From UBA6623 sp965217195 (GTDB lineage: Bacteria > Acidobacteriota > Terriglobia > Bryobacterales > UBA6623), in the NCBI GenBank assembly GCA_965217195.1, contig CBDCHL010000005.1, positions 434,001-498,000 of the forward strand: a stretch of 64,000 bases of DNA, written 5' to 3'. The notes beneath the pieces are model-generated. The model did no database searches. It saw nothing but the letters and a program-made list of their open reading frames with translations, and was not told where the DNA came from. The stretch's first letter is position 1. Each line of letters begins with the position of its first letter. This document shows, piece by piece, positions 52,761-61,367 of the stretch. Made by a program: the position numbers and the translations under genes.

Positions 52761-54014
52761 ATGATTCCTCTCCTGTCGCTTAGCATCCTCGCCCTGCTAC
52801 TAGCGCTCTTGGTAACCCCGATCGTTTGCTGCATCGCGCGGCGGGTCGGATGCATGGATCAGCCCGATGGAGTGCGGCGCCGGCACACGGGGGCCGTTCC
52901 CCGTGTCGGAGGTGTCGCCGTGGCGATATCGATAGCCGGTTCCGCGGTCCTGACAGTCCTATTCCCGTGGGATAGCGCCGACATCACGGCGAATTTCCGA
53001 GTTCTCATGGGTCAGATTGGCACCGGTGTCGGACTTGTTTTCCTAGTGGGCTTGGCGGACGACCTTCACGAATTGAAACCGCGCACGAAACTTGCGGGGC
53101 AGGGTGTTGCGGCTTTCTTGGCCTTCGGAGCGGGCATTCGCATCGAGACGCTGGGACCGTTTGTCCTTGAGGAGTGGCAAGGCTTCGCGCTCACCATGGT
53201 TTGGCTCGTGGGCTGCTCGAACGCGCTCAACTTGATCGACGGTGTCGACGGCCTGGCGGCCGGAACGGGTCTGATCGCAGCGACAGCCGTCGCTGCCGCG
53301 GCACTACTGCGCGGCGACACGGCGTTGGCGATGCTTGCATGCCTGCCGGCGGCGGCGCTGCTGGGTTTCCTCCGTTACAACCGCAGCCCGGCGTCGATTT
53401 TTCTCGGAGATTCGGGTAGCCTGACCATTGGCTTCCTGCTTGGCTGTTTCGCCGTCATGTGGTCTCAGCGAGTTGATGACGCCTTGGGCCTGGCCGCTCC
53501 GCTGATAACTTTGACACTCCCGCTCGCCGACACCGGACTCTCCATCTTTCGGCGTTTGGCCAATCGGCAATCCATTTTCTCGGCCGATCGGAACCATATT
53601 CACCACCGTCTGTTAGGACGTGGTTTCGGCGTGCGAAAGACGATCCTTGTGCTTTACGGAGTCGGCGGAACCGCGGGAGCGCTGGCGGTTCTCCAATCCG
53701 TTGTTCATGGGTGGGGGCAAAGTTTCTTGCTTCTCCTGTACCTCGTAGGCGGTTCGATGGGTGTCCGTTACCTTGGCTATGTCGAGTTTCGTGTCATCGG
53801 GCGATTCCTAGCGGCAAGCCCGGCCTTCCTGCTGTTCCTGCGCGATTGCCTCTTGTTGCCGCTGCGGTCCGCCGCTGCCGTGACATCCCCTCGACGAGTG
53901 CACAGTTTGGTTCCCGTCACCGCCCTCGCGAGATCGGCAACCAACCAAGGCCGGGGATTAGAACAGGTCGCGAGGCTCTCGAAAACCCCGTTGGCTTTTG
54001 AAGCCGACCGATAG
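52761..54014 (+). CDS. WecA/MraY-like undecaprenyl-phosphate sugar-1-P transferase
   Basis: A 417-residue polytopic protein of the GT-initiating WecA/MraY family, which transfers GlcNAc-1-P or a similar sugar to undecaprenyl phosphate. Visible motifs: MDQPDGVRRRHTGAVPRVGG, VGLADDLHELKPRTKL with the DD metal site, NALNLIDGVDGLAAG, SIFLGDSGSLTIGF and SADRNHIHHRLL. About 10-11 hydrophobic segments are seen. GAGGTG precedes ATG 52761; a GTG at 52755 is alternative. It probably starts assembly of this polymer. Confidence 0.88.
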   Translation: MIPLLSLSILALLLALLVTPIVCCIARRVGCMDQPDGVRRRHTGAVPRVGGVAVAISIAGSAVLTVLFPWDSADITANFRVLMGQIGTGVGLVFLVGLADDLHELKPRTKLAGQGVAAFLAFGAGIRIETLGPFVLEEWQGFALTMVWLVGCSNALNLIDGVDGLAAGTGLIAATAVAAAALLRGDTALAMLACLPAAALLGFLRYNRSPASIFLGDSGSLTIGFLLGCFAVMWSQRVDDALGLAAPLITLTLPLADTGLSIFRRLANRQSIFSADRNHIHHRLLGRGFGVRKTILVLYGVGGTAGALAVLQSVVHGWGQSFLLLLYLVGGSMGVRYLGYVEFRVIGRFLAASPAFLLFLRDCLLLPLRSAAAVTSPRRVHSLVPVTALARSATNQGRGLEQVARLSKTPLAFEADR

Positions 54015-54124
54015 CCGCGAATTCAGCGCCGAAACCGTTTGGAATCTCGCTCTACCGCACGGCACTCGCGTCCGGACACCCTCTTTCGACGAATCGCAAG
54101 GGCCGGCTGGTCCGAGGGAAAGAC

Positions 54125-56080
54125 ATGATACACAAGACATTTCAGCTGACTCAACTCCTATTTTTGATCGGAACCGCCGCAGCTCAGATTCCATCCGCCG
54201 AGTGGATCGAGGGCGACTATCATTTCGTCCAGCTCGAAGTTGTGACGTCGAACGGCGGCGTAACTCAATCCACAAACCTGTCAGGCAAGATCACGTTCGA
54301 CGGCAACGGCCGATATACATTCTCGGCCGAGAGGCTGGACGGACCGGCCAATGCGCAGCCTTTGGCAGGTGCAGGCGACTACATAGTGAACCCACTCGGA
54401 GAGATTCGACTGGTCAACCCTCTGCGAAATGAGCTGGACCTCAATGCCAAGATCTCCGTGAACCGTTCCGTTGTCGTCGGCGCCACAACGGAGACTCAGA
54501 AGGAATTGTGGGACCTTTTTGTCGCCGTTCGCGCCGGGGAAGGTTTGGCCGCTGATCCTCTGAGCGGCGATTACACCTTGGCGACGCTGGGCTTCCCCGG
54601 CGCAGATCCTTCCCGATTTCGCGCCGGACTTTTGGCTTTTACAGCCGAAGAAGGGCGCTTTCGGAACGGCTCGATTACCGGCCGGGTGCATGCCGGCCCC
54701 ATCAAAACGGAGGAACTCGACGACGCCGTCTACGAGGTTGGGGCGGCCGGCGCCGGAGTCGCCACATTCCTAGGAAACTCCGAACTCTTAGAAAAAAACT
54801 ATAAGATCTTCACAACGGCGGACGGCGCTTTTGTCATCGGGTCCTCCACCGGTGCCACACGAGACATTCTCATCGGCACCCGCGATCACGCAGGACCCGC
54901 AAGCGACTTTCAAGGGCGTTATTGGATCGTGGAGATGAACATCACGGGCGGACAATTCAGCCTGGCCACCGGCTCGCTTCTTCCATCTCACTCCAATATC
55001 GCATTGCTTTCCGAACGGTTGCGCTTCCAGTCAAACGTCATCGACTTCACCGGCCTGAATTTCTTTGACGTTTCCACAGGCACTGGGCGCGGTTGGCTTG
55101 CGAACCGCTTTCTTGGCGGCGAGGTCGCGAACGTCGCGCTTGGCGCGACGGATCGAGACGAAAAGGCAGGCGCGATCGTTGGAGCTCAATTCGCGCCGTT
55201 TGATCGAGAGGAAGCCGTTTCTGCCTCCGTCGAGGAAATCGGCCTTTTTTTCGCGGTTCGAGTGCCAAGCTTTGAGGTTGCGGGGCTGACCGTGGACCCG
55301 GCGGGCGTCGTCAACGGCGCGTCTTTTGCGATGCAGCCCAACCCGGTCGCCCCCGGCGCCATCATTTCCGTTTTTGGTGACGGCTTCACGCTTCCCGAAT
55401 CTTGGGCCGTGGCCGAGCGGCTGCCTCTACCGAACGAACTGCTCGATTTGAGCGTCACGATCGACGGTCGTGACGCTCCTCTATTTTTTGTGTCCGAGGC
55501 ACAAGTCAACTTGCAGGTGCCCTACAGCTTGACTTCCGGAACAATTACCGTGGCCATACGCAGCGGCGATACCGTCTCGAATACGGTGGAAACCCGGGTA
55601 GCGCCCACCAGCCCCGGCGTTTTTTCGTACGTGAGCCCGGAGAGCTTTCGGGCCGGAGTCGTGACCCACGCGGATGGGCGTCTCGTGACGGCCAATGCCC
55701 CGGCCTTGAGGGGAGAGACGGTCGTTATTTATGTCACCGGTCTTGGGGAGACAGAGCCGACCGTCGTCGCGGGCGATGGAAACCCCAGCGATCCGTTGGC
55801 CCGAACGACTGAGCAGAACATCACCGCCTACCTAGCGCGGCGACGCGCGAAAGTGCTCTACGCGGGCGGCACGCCGGGTTTCGCGGGACTTTATCAAATC
55901 AACGCCGTGATCTCGAATGATACTCCGCTGGGCCTCAATGTGCCGCTGGCCATCGCCACCGGTAATGCTTTTCACGATCAGGTAGACATCCCTGTCGCGG
56001 CCGGTTCTGCGGTCCAGACCATAGAGAGCATTGACTTGAGCCTGCCGGGAGAGCCATTGCCGCCGCGGTCGCGGCGCTAG
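54125..56080 (+). CDS. Secreted protein with Solibacter-type C-terminal domain (TIGR03437-like)
   Basis: A 651-residue protein with signal peptide MIHKTFQLTQLLFLIGTAAA (cleavage near AQ). Residues about 20-390 are beta-rich and unrecognised (two related halves with GDYHFVQLE and SGDYTLATLG). Residues about 395-645 resemble the TIGR03437 Solibacter C-terminal domain, with NGASFAMQPNPVAPGAIISV, FGDGFTLP, VNLQVPYSL, VVIYVTGLGETEP and GLYQINAVI. Such domains occur mainly in acidobacterial secreted proteins; function is unknown. It sits inside the polysaccharide cluster, so it may be a surface or export accessory. Confidence 0.8.
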   Translation: MIHKTFQLTQLLFLIGTAAAQIPSAEWIEGDYHFVQLEVVTSNGGVTQSTNLSGKITFDGNGRYTFSAERLDGPANAQPLAGAGDYIVNPLGEIRLVNPLRNELDLNAKISVNRSVVVGATTETQKELWDLFVAVRAGEGLAADPLSGDYTLATLGFPGADPSRFRAGLLAFTAEEGRFRNGSITGRVHAGPIKTEELDDAVYEVGAAGAGVATFLGNSELLEKNYKIFTTADGAFVIGSSTGATRDILIGTRDHAGPASDFQGRYWIVEMNITGGQFSLATGSLLPSHSNIALLSERLRFQSNVIDFTGLNFFDVSTGTGRGWLANRFLGGEVANVALGATDRDEKAGAIVGAQFAPFDREEAVSASVEEIGLFFAVRVPSFEVAGLTVDPAGVVNGASFAMQPNPVAPGAIISVFGDGFTLPESWAVAERLPLPNELLDLSVTIDGRDAPLFFVSEAQVNLQVPYSLTSGTITVAIRSGDTVSNTVETRVAPTSPGVFSYVSPESFRAGVVTHADGRLVTANAPALRGETVVIYVTGLGETEPTVVAGDGNPSDPLARTTEQNITAYLARRRAKVLYAGGTPGFAGLYQINAVISNDTPLGLNVPLAIATGNAFHDQVDIPVAAGSAVQTIESIDLSLPGEPLPPRSRR

Positions 56081-56104
56081 ACACAGGATCGAACGAGGCC
56101 TGTC

Positions 56105-57472
56105 GTGTTTGCACAGTACGCCAGTCTTGCCGGGCTCGGCTTGGTTTTGGGGTATACCGTGTTTCAATCGGGTGGCGTGGTGCCGCAAGATTGGAACGTC
56201 AGCCTACTGGCGTTGGCGGTTCTGTCTATCTCCGTCTGGTTGGGCCCGGCGCGTGTTAACCCTTGCCCGCCGCTGTCCCGTCTGCTCGTTTGGTCCCCTT
56301 TGCTGCTTCTGTTCATCACCGGCCTTCAACTCTACCCCTTGGAGACTTCAGTGCTGAGACATGTCTCCCCGCTGCGGGCCGAGGTAATCGAACGGCTGGC
56401 CGGCGTGGGAGTCAATGTGGGCGGGAACCCAATGAGCGTAGTGCCTTCGGAGACATTGCAACATCTCATTCGTGTAATGGCCTATCTCACGGTTGTGTTC
56501 CTCGTGCGTGAGACGGCGTGGCAGTGGCGCACTCGGCCCTGGGTAGTCGCATACCCGTTGCTCGCGGTAGGCGCCGTAGAAGCGGCGATCGGCGTTCTAA
56601 AGTCCTATTTGGGTGAACCCGGAGCTGCAGCCTCCGGGACTTATGTGAATCGCAATCACTTCGCGGGGCTGCTGGAGATCTGTTTGCCCTTCGCGGTTGG
56701 TTTGGCGGCCACGGCAATCCGGATTCGCCGCACTCCCTTCCGACTTGAAGTGCGTCAAACCGCGCCGCTTCTTATCGGCTCGTTGGTTTCCGCTCTATTG
56801 TTGTGCGGAATTCTGTCGTCCCTGTCCCGTATGGGGTTTGTGTGCGCTCTCATCGGTCTCGGCGCAATGGCTTGTGGACTGATAGGCCGACACTGTGGAG
56901 CAATGCGCATGCCGCGCCGGATAAAGGTTGTGACGGTGTGCGGCGTGGGAGCGCTGCTGATGACCGTATTCGTGCTGTTGCCCAGTCCCGCGCTGATCGA
57001 GCGCTTCGGCGAGTTGATCGCGACCGACCAACTGGACGCAAGCTTTCGGATGACCGTTTGGCGCGATTCACTAGACGTTGTGGCGGCGTACCCGGTTTTC
57101 GGTTGCGGTCTCGGCGGCTTTCTGTCGGCATTTTCGCGCTACAAGACCGGCGCTCCACAATACGACGTTGACTACGCGCACAACGACTATCTCCAATTTC
57201 TCGCCGAGATTGGCGGTATAGGTTTCGCTGTCGCCGCTGTTTTCCTGATTGCCGTGGCGCTTGCTCTACTCCGTCGGGTCGCCGCGTGTAGGGACCTCGA
57301 GCAAAAGAGCCTTGCAGCAGCCTGTCTCGCTTCATTGCTGGCCATTGCCGCTCATAGCTTGGTTGACTTCAACCTTTATATACCGGCCAACGCCTTGGCC
57401 GTTTCCTGGGTCATCGGCCTGGCCCTGGCGCCACAGCGCTCGGTATCCGGAGAAACAACGACCCTCGCTTAG
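56105..57472 (+). CDS. O-antigen ligase/polymerase-like membrane protein (second copy)
   Basis: A 455-residue protein with about 11 hydrophobic segments. The periplasmic loop DASFRMTVWRDSLDVVAAYP, GCGLGGFLSAFSRYK and DVDYAHNDYLQFLAEIGGIG is the Wzy_C signature, and GTYVNRNHFAGLLEICLPFA is the usual preceding motif. It differs strongly from the protein at 48353, so the two are not a recent duplication. It begins 24 bp after the TIGR03437-like gene. Confidence 0.85.
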   Translation: MFAQYASLAGLGLVLGYTVFQSGGVVPQDWNVSLLALAVLSISVWLGPARVNPCPPLSRLLVWSPLLLLFITGLQLYPLETSVLRHVSPLRAEVIERLAGVGVNVGGNPMSVVPSETLQHLIRVMAYLTVVFLVRETAWQWRTRPWVVAYPLLAVGAVEAAIGVLKSYLGEPGAAASGTYVNRNHFAGLLEICLPFAVGLAATAIRIRRTPFRLEVRQTAPLLIGSLVSALLLCGILSSLSRMGFVCALIGLGAMACGLIGRHCGAMRMPRRIKVVTVCGVGALLMTVFVLLPSPALIERFGELIATDQLDASFRMTVWRDSLDVVAAYPVFGCGLGGFLSAFSRYKTGAPQYDVDYAHNDYLQFLAEIGGIGFAVAAVFLIAVALALLRRVAACRDLEQKSLAAACLASLLAIAAHSLVDFNLYIPANALAVSWVIGLALAPQRSVSGETTTLA

Positions 57473-57515
57473 AACTCGTCCAGGGTTGGTTTTTTGAATT
57501 CGATAGGAGGCATCT

Positions 57516-58004
57516 ATGAGCTTTCGAATATGGAACAGTCTGATTGGTTTTCTGGTGTTCGCCGCCCCTTTGCACCCGGCCGAGAGCCCGGGCTGGGTGA
57601 GCGCCGCAGGTTCATTCGTCATTTCGAACACCACAATCCCTGTAGACGCCGGTCCCGTCATCCTCGCCTTCGGGGACGAGATTGTCGCCGGTGGAACGGC
57701 CGCAATTCTGATGCTGCGGGGCCAAGGAAGGTTCATCCTTGAGAAACATTCAGCGGTTAAGGTCGAACGGCGCCGCGACTTTGTGGTGTTGCATGTGGTG
57801 GAGGGCCGTCTCTCATACGACCTGACTCCCGACTCCAAAACCGCAATTTTTATTGGCACGGAAGAGCATTCGACCGGTCACAAACTGACGGGAAGTGCCG
57901 CTACGCTGCCCAAACAGGAGGATGACCCGTCTCTACCGCCCAGAACGCGGGACGAACCGATCTCTGACCCGCGCTTTAGGCCTCCCAGCCCAAGCCAACC
58001 CTGA
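57516..58004 (+). CDS. FecR-like secreted protein
   Basis: A 162-residue protein with signal peptide MSFRIWNSLIGFLVFAAPLH, then a small beta domain (GSFVISNTTIPVDAGPVILA, FGDEIVAGGTAAILMLRGQG and VVLHVVEGRLSYDLTPDS) that follows the FecR/LysM-like barrel pattern. The proline-rich tail (about 130-162) is likely unstructured. Family call is tentative. The gene follows the polymerase by 43 bp with GATAGGAGG before the ATG. Confidence 0.6.
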   Translation: MSFRIWNSLIGFLVFAAPLHPAESPGWVSAAGSFVISNTTIPVDAGPVILAFGDEIVAGGTAAILMLRGQGRFILEKHSAVKVERRRDFVVLHVVEGRLSYDLTPDSKTAIFIGTEEHSTGHKLTGSAATLPKQEDDPSLPPRTRDEPISDPRFRPPSPSQP

Positions 58005-58102
58005 TCGTTGACCCGGAAAGCAGACCTGAGCCGATGAGCGCCTTGAACATGAATAAGACCTCTGCCTGACATTCGCGTGCGGAGAGATTAGGTCAACCCA
58101 AT

Positions 58103-59470
58103 ATGTTTCATCGATACTTGGGCATTACGATGGGCTTTGTAATCCTCGTCTACTCCTCTGCTGTCCTGACCGTAAAACCTCATTTGCGAAACAACCCGGG
58201 GTTCGAGAAAACCCTGTGCCGATTCTACTTGTGCGACGACGAATTCGTTCTGGGACAAGCACGTGAGCGGTCCGAGTCTCTGACGTCCCGGAAAGCACAC
58301 GAGGCTGTCGTGCTGTTCCAGGAGTTGCTTCGACGGGATTCCCACTCGCCCTTTCGCTGGCTGGATCTAAGCCAGGCCTACTTTCGAGCGGGCGCTGCGA
58401 AAAAGGCTCTCGACTGTCTCAACCACGCTGTGCGCCTGGGGCCCAATGACACTCGGGTACGTTTTCGAGCTGGCAATCTGGCTCTCCAACTTGAGCGGCA
58501 CGAGCAGGCGCTCGATCACTTCATGCACGTTCTTTCCTTCACTCGCGATTACGATGACCCGGTCTTCCGCGCGTTTTCTCTATCGGGCGTTCCAATCGAA
58601 ACCGTCCTGGATCGAGGGCTACCTGACGCCGCAGCGGCAGGGCAAGCCATGATGCGCTATCTACTACGAATCGGGTCTGATTCCGAAAGCCTGCGCTCTA
58701 CCTGGGCTTGGCTCGCTGAGCGCTCCTACGAGGAAAGAACGTTGATGGCTCATTACGTCGATGTTCTGGTGGATCGTGGTATGCGCCGGAGCGCGCGTGA
58801 CGTTTATTGTTCTCTGATGCCTGAACGCTGCCTCCACAATGAAGCAAGCAGCCTCGTCCTCGACCCGGAGTTGGAGGAGCCGCCTGCCCGCTTCGGTCTC
58901 GGTTGGCAATTCGAGTCGCACCCGTACTGCACCTTTGTCCATCGGTCGGAGTGCGAAGGAGCTCGAGGGGGTTGTTTGACGGTGCGATTCCGCGCCGCGG
59001 AGAACCTCGCGTTTCGCCATCTCTTTCAGCGGGTAGTTGTTGGACCGGGAGAATATCGCTTTCTCGCGCGGGTTCGGGCAAACGGAGTCACGACCGATCA
59101 GGGTCCTGCCTTCGAGATCTCCGACGCTGACCAGCCTTCTCGTTTGCGTGTTCGCACGGAAACCGTTGTCGGGTCCACGGGTTGGATCGTTCTCGAAAGC
59201 CGGATTCTCACTGCCGATACCACCGAACTTCTTGATGTAAGGCTGGTACGGGACAAGTCAATGAAACTGGACAACAGACTCCGTGGATCGTTTGAAATCG
59301 ATTCGGTTTGGCTCGAACCGGTCGGGCCCTACGCCGTGTCCGGCAGATCTTTTCAATCTTCGGAGAAGAAAGCCGCGGCGTCTCAAAAGTCGGATTCGCG
59401 TCGGTCGGGCGCCTCACAGCGCGAGCGATTGCGCAATCGCGTCGGCCGGACATCCGATCGCCAAACATAG
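58103..59470 (+). CDS. TPR protein with C-terminal beta domain
   Basis: A 455-residue protein with an N-terminal hydrophobic anchor (LGITMGFVILVYSSAVLTV, about 6-24), tetratricopeptide repeats (e.g. PFRWLDLSQAYFRAGAAKKA, ARFRAGNLALQ-like around 115-140) and a C-terminal beta-rich segment (about 270-420) with FGLGWQFESHPYCTF, RHLFQRVVVGPGEYRFLARV that resembles a carbohydrate-binding galactose-like fold. The tail is basic. Its 3' end overlaps the antisense beta-helix gene by 88 bp. It may link assembly proteins in the periplasm; function is inferred. Confidence 0.65.
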   Translation: MFHRYLGITMGFVILVYSSAVLTVKPHLRNNPGFEKTLCRFYLCDDEFVLGQARERSESLTSRKAHEAVVLFQELLRRDSHSPFRWLDLSQAYFRAGAAKKALDCLNHAVRLGPNDTRVRFRAGNLALQLERHEQALDHFMHVLSFTRDYDDPVFRAFSLSGVPIETVLDRGLPDAAAAGQAMMRYLLRIGSDSESLRSTWAWLAERSYEERTLMAHYVDVLVDRGMRRSARDVYCSLMPERCLHNEASSLVLDPELEEPPARFGLGWQFESHPYCTFVHRSECEGARGGCLTVRFRAAENLAFRHLFQRVVVGPGEYRFLARVRANGVTTDQGPAFEISDADQPSRLRVRTETVVGSTGWIVLESRILTADTTELLDVRLVRDKSMKLDNRLRGSFEIDSVWLEPVGPYAVSGRSFQSSEKKAAASQKSDSRRSGASQRERLRNRVGRTSDRQT

Positions 59471-60096
59471 GATTCATAACGGTTTCCACACTCGGTAATC
59501 GCATCTCCAGAATCGGAAATCATGAAACTCACAACACTGTGGAATGTGTTGTCGCTCAGAACCAGACCGGAACCCTTCGGCATGAAGGCACCGTGACCAA
59601 GTCGAAACGGGGCGGTGAAGGTGTTCCCGACAATGACAAGGCCGCGGAAGTCTTCCCGCGGGCCGAGAAGAGACCACAACCCGGAGCCGTCGTCGGAGTT
59701 TCCTACCAGGTTGATGTTGTGCACGGGTCCATGGTTGTAGACGCTAATTCCTATGCAATCGTAGTCTTCGATGCGATTGCCGACAACGAGCTTCGGCGGA
59801 TTTCCCACGGCATTTGCCACCATGATGGGCTGCCCGCCGCCGTAGTAACAACTACCTTGCTCGGACATCCTCGAATTTCGGAACGTCGAGCCGGCAATGA
59901 TCGTTCCTTTCGTTTCGGCGGGCGACTTGACGGAGACGCCGTCAAAGACAGCGTCCACGATATGGACATCATCCGCCGCAATCAACACGACCGCGTGCCC
60001 ATCGCCTTGGAAGACCTCTCCCGGCGGCGGCGAAGTTTGCAGCTCCAGGGTTCCCTGGACCAATACGAAGAGCGCTAAGGGTAACACCTTACTCAT
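59383..60096 (-). CDS. Secreted right-handed beta-helix protein, antisense to the locus
   Basis: A 237-residue protein with a signal peptide (MSKVLPLALFVLVQGTLELQ) and a repetitive region with GTIIAGSTFRNSRMSEQG, KLVVGNRIEDYDCIGISVYN, VHNINLVGNSDDGSGLWSL and GLVIVGNTFTAPFRLG. The N-x-F/I repeats spaced about 22-25 residues fit a right-handed parallel beta-helix, as in polysaccharide lyases, epimerases and tail-spike proteins. No catalytic residues identified. It is the only minus-strand gene in the cluster and overlaps the TPR gene tail. Start at 60096 is by signal peptide; a TTG at 60123 extends it. Confidence 0.62.
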   Translation of the reverse strand: MSKVLPLALFVLVQGTLELQTSPPPGEVFQGDGHAVVLIAADDVHIVDAVFDGVSVKSPAETKGTIIAGSTFRNSRMSEQGSCYYGGGQPIMVANAVGNPPKLVVGNRIEDYDCIGISVYNHGPVHNINLVGNSDDGSGLWSLLGPREDFRGLVIVGNTFTAPFRLGHGAFMPKGSGLVLSDNTFHSVVSFMISDSGDAITECGNRYESYVWRSDVRPTRLRNRSRCEAPDRRESDF

Positions 60097-60248
60097 CCTA
60101 GGAATGTTCCGAAAACCAATCAATGGTAAGAACGCTTCATTCTTGTAGTACCAAAGTACTGGCAGATTCGCTCATCAAACGGTCGATGTTGGATTGTCGG
60201 AATCGATCCGGCCCATGGCTCACGGTCGAAATGAAAGGAGTTATTGAA

Positions 60249-61235
60249 ATGGATATCAGAAGTTGTATCTATGTTGCTGGGCACCGAGGGTTAGTCGGCG
60301 CGGCTATCGTGCGTAAATTGCAAGCCGCCGGCTTTGGGAACTTGCTGTTGCGTCCTCGGGAAGCTCTCGACCTGGGCAATCAGGAGTGTGTTGACGATTT
60401 CTTTCATGCCCACCGGCCCGAATATGTTTTTCTCGCGGCCGCGCGGGTCGGCGGCATTCAGGCGAACGCCACGCGGCCCGCCGAATTCATCCACGAAAAC
60501 TTGATGATCCAAAGCAATGTAATTCATGCGGCGTGGAAGCACGGCGTGCGGAAACTCTTGTTTCTCGGTTCGTCGTGTATCTATCCTCGCGAGGCGGCCC
60601 AGCCCATTTCAGAAGACGCACTGCTTTCCGGAAAACTCGAGTCAACAAACCGGGCATATGCGATCGCAAAGATCGCGGGCATCGAAATGTGTCAGGCCTA
60701 CTATCGGCAGTACGGCTTCCCATCGGTCTGTCTGATGCCGACGAATCTATACGGGCCCCAAGACAATTTCAACTTGGAAAGTGCGCACGTTCTACCGGCC
60801 CTGTTGCGAAAGTTTCACGAGGCAAAGGAACACGGAACGCCCTCATTGACGGTTTGGGGTTCCGGCACCCCGCGCAGAGAATTCCTCTATGTTGACGATC
60901 TGGCCGACGCGGCGTTGTTTCTGATGTCGCGCTGCGACGCCGGGGAACTCGTAAACGTGGGCATGGGTGAGGACATCACGATTGCGGAACTCTGCGAAAT
61001 GATTCGGGGCGAAGTTGGGTACAGCGGAAGTATCCAATGGGACCGCGACATGCCGGACGGAACCGCTCGCAAGTTGCTCGACATATCGCGACTCACCGGC
61101 CTGGGCTGGAGGCCGAAGATTGGCCTGACCGAGGGCATCCGGCGGACCTACAGCTGGTACTGCTCTCAGGAACGAACCGACGCGTCCGCCGACACCCGCC
61201 TCGTTCCCCCCGGGGAAATGCAAGTCGTCGTATAA
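60249..61235 (+). CDS. fcl: GDP-L-fucose synthase
   Basis: A 328-residue SDR enzyme (WcaG/Fcl) epimerising and reducing GDP-4-keto-6-deoxymannose to GDP-L-fucose. CIYVAGHRGLVGAAIVRKL binds NADPH, LLFLGSSCIYPREAAQPISE carries the catalytic region, and RAYAIAKIAGIEMCQAYYRQ holds Y-x3-K. NLYGPQDNFNLESAHVLPAL and RREFLYVDDLADAALFLM complete the family. ATG 60249 has AAAGGAG about 9 bases upstream. It partners gmd at 51607 despite being 7.5 kb apart. Confidence 0.93.
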   Translation: MDIRSCIYVAGHRGLVGAAIVRKLQAAGFGNLLLRPREALDLGNQECVDDFFHAHRPEYVFLAAARVGGIQANATRPAEFIHENLMIQSNVIHAAWKHGVRKLLFLGSSCIYPREAAQPISEDALLSGKLESTNRAYAIAKIAGIEMCQAYYRQYGFPSVCLMPTNLYGPQDNFNLESAHVLPALLRKFHEAKEHGTPSLTVWGSGTPRREFLYVDDLADAALFLMSRCDAGELVNVGMGEDITIAELCEMIRGEVGYSGSIQWDRDMPDGTARKLLDISRLTGLGWRPKIGLTEGIRRTYSWYCSQERTDASADTRLVPPGEMQVVV

Positions 61236-61367
61236 CGGCGTCGTTTCACGGCTGCGTTCGGTCAGCTCCTCTAAACACTCCGCGTCCTCACCGTCGGCAT
61301 CTGATCGAATAAGGCAAGAACGTCATCTTATTCACACCTGTCCGGTAATACGGTCGGAGAAAAAAAT

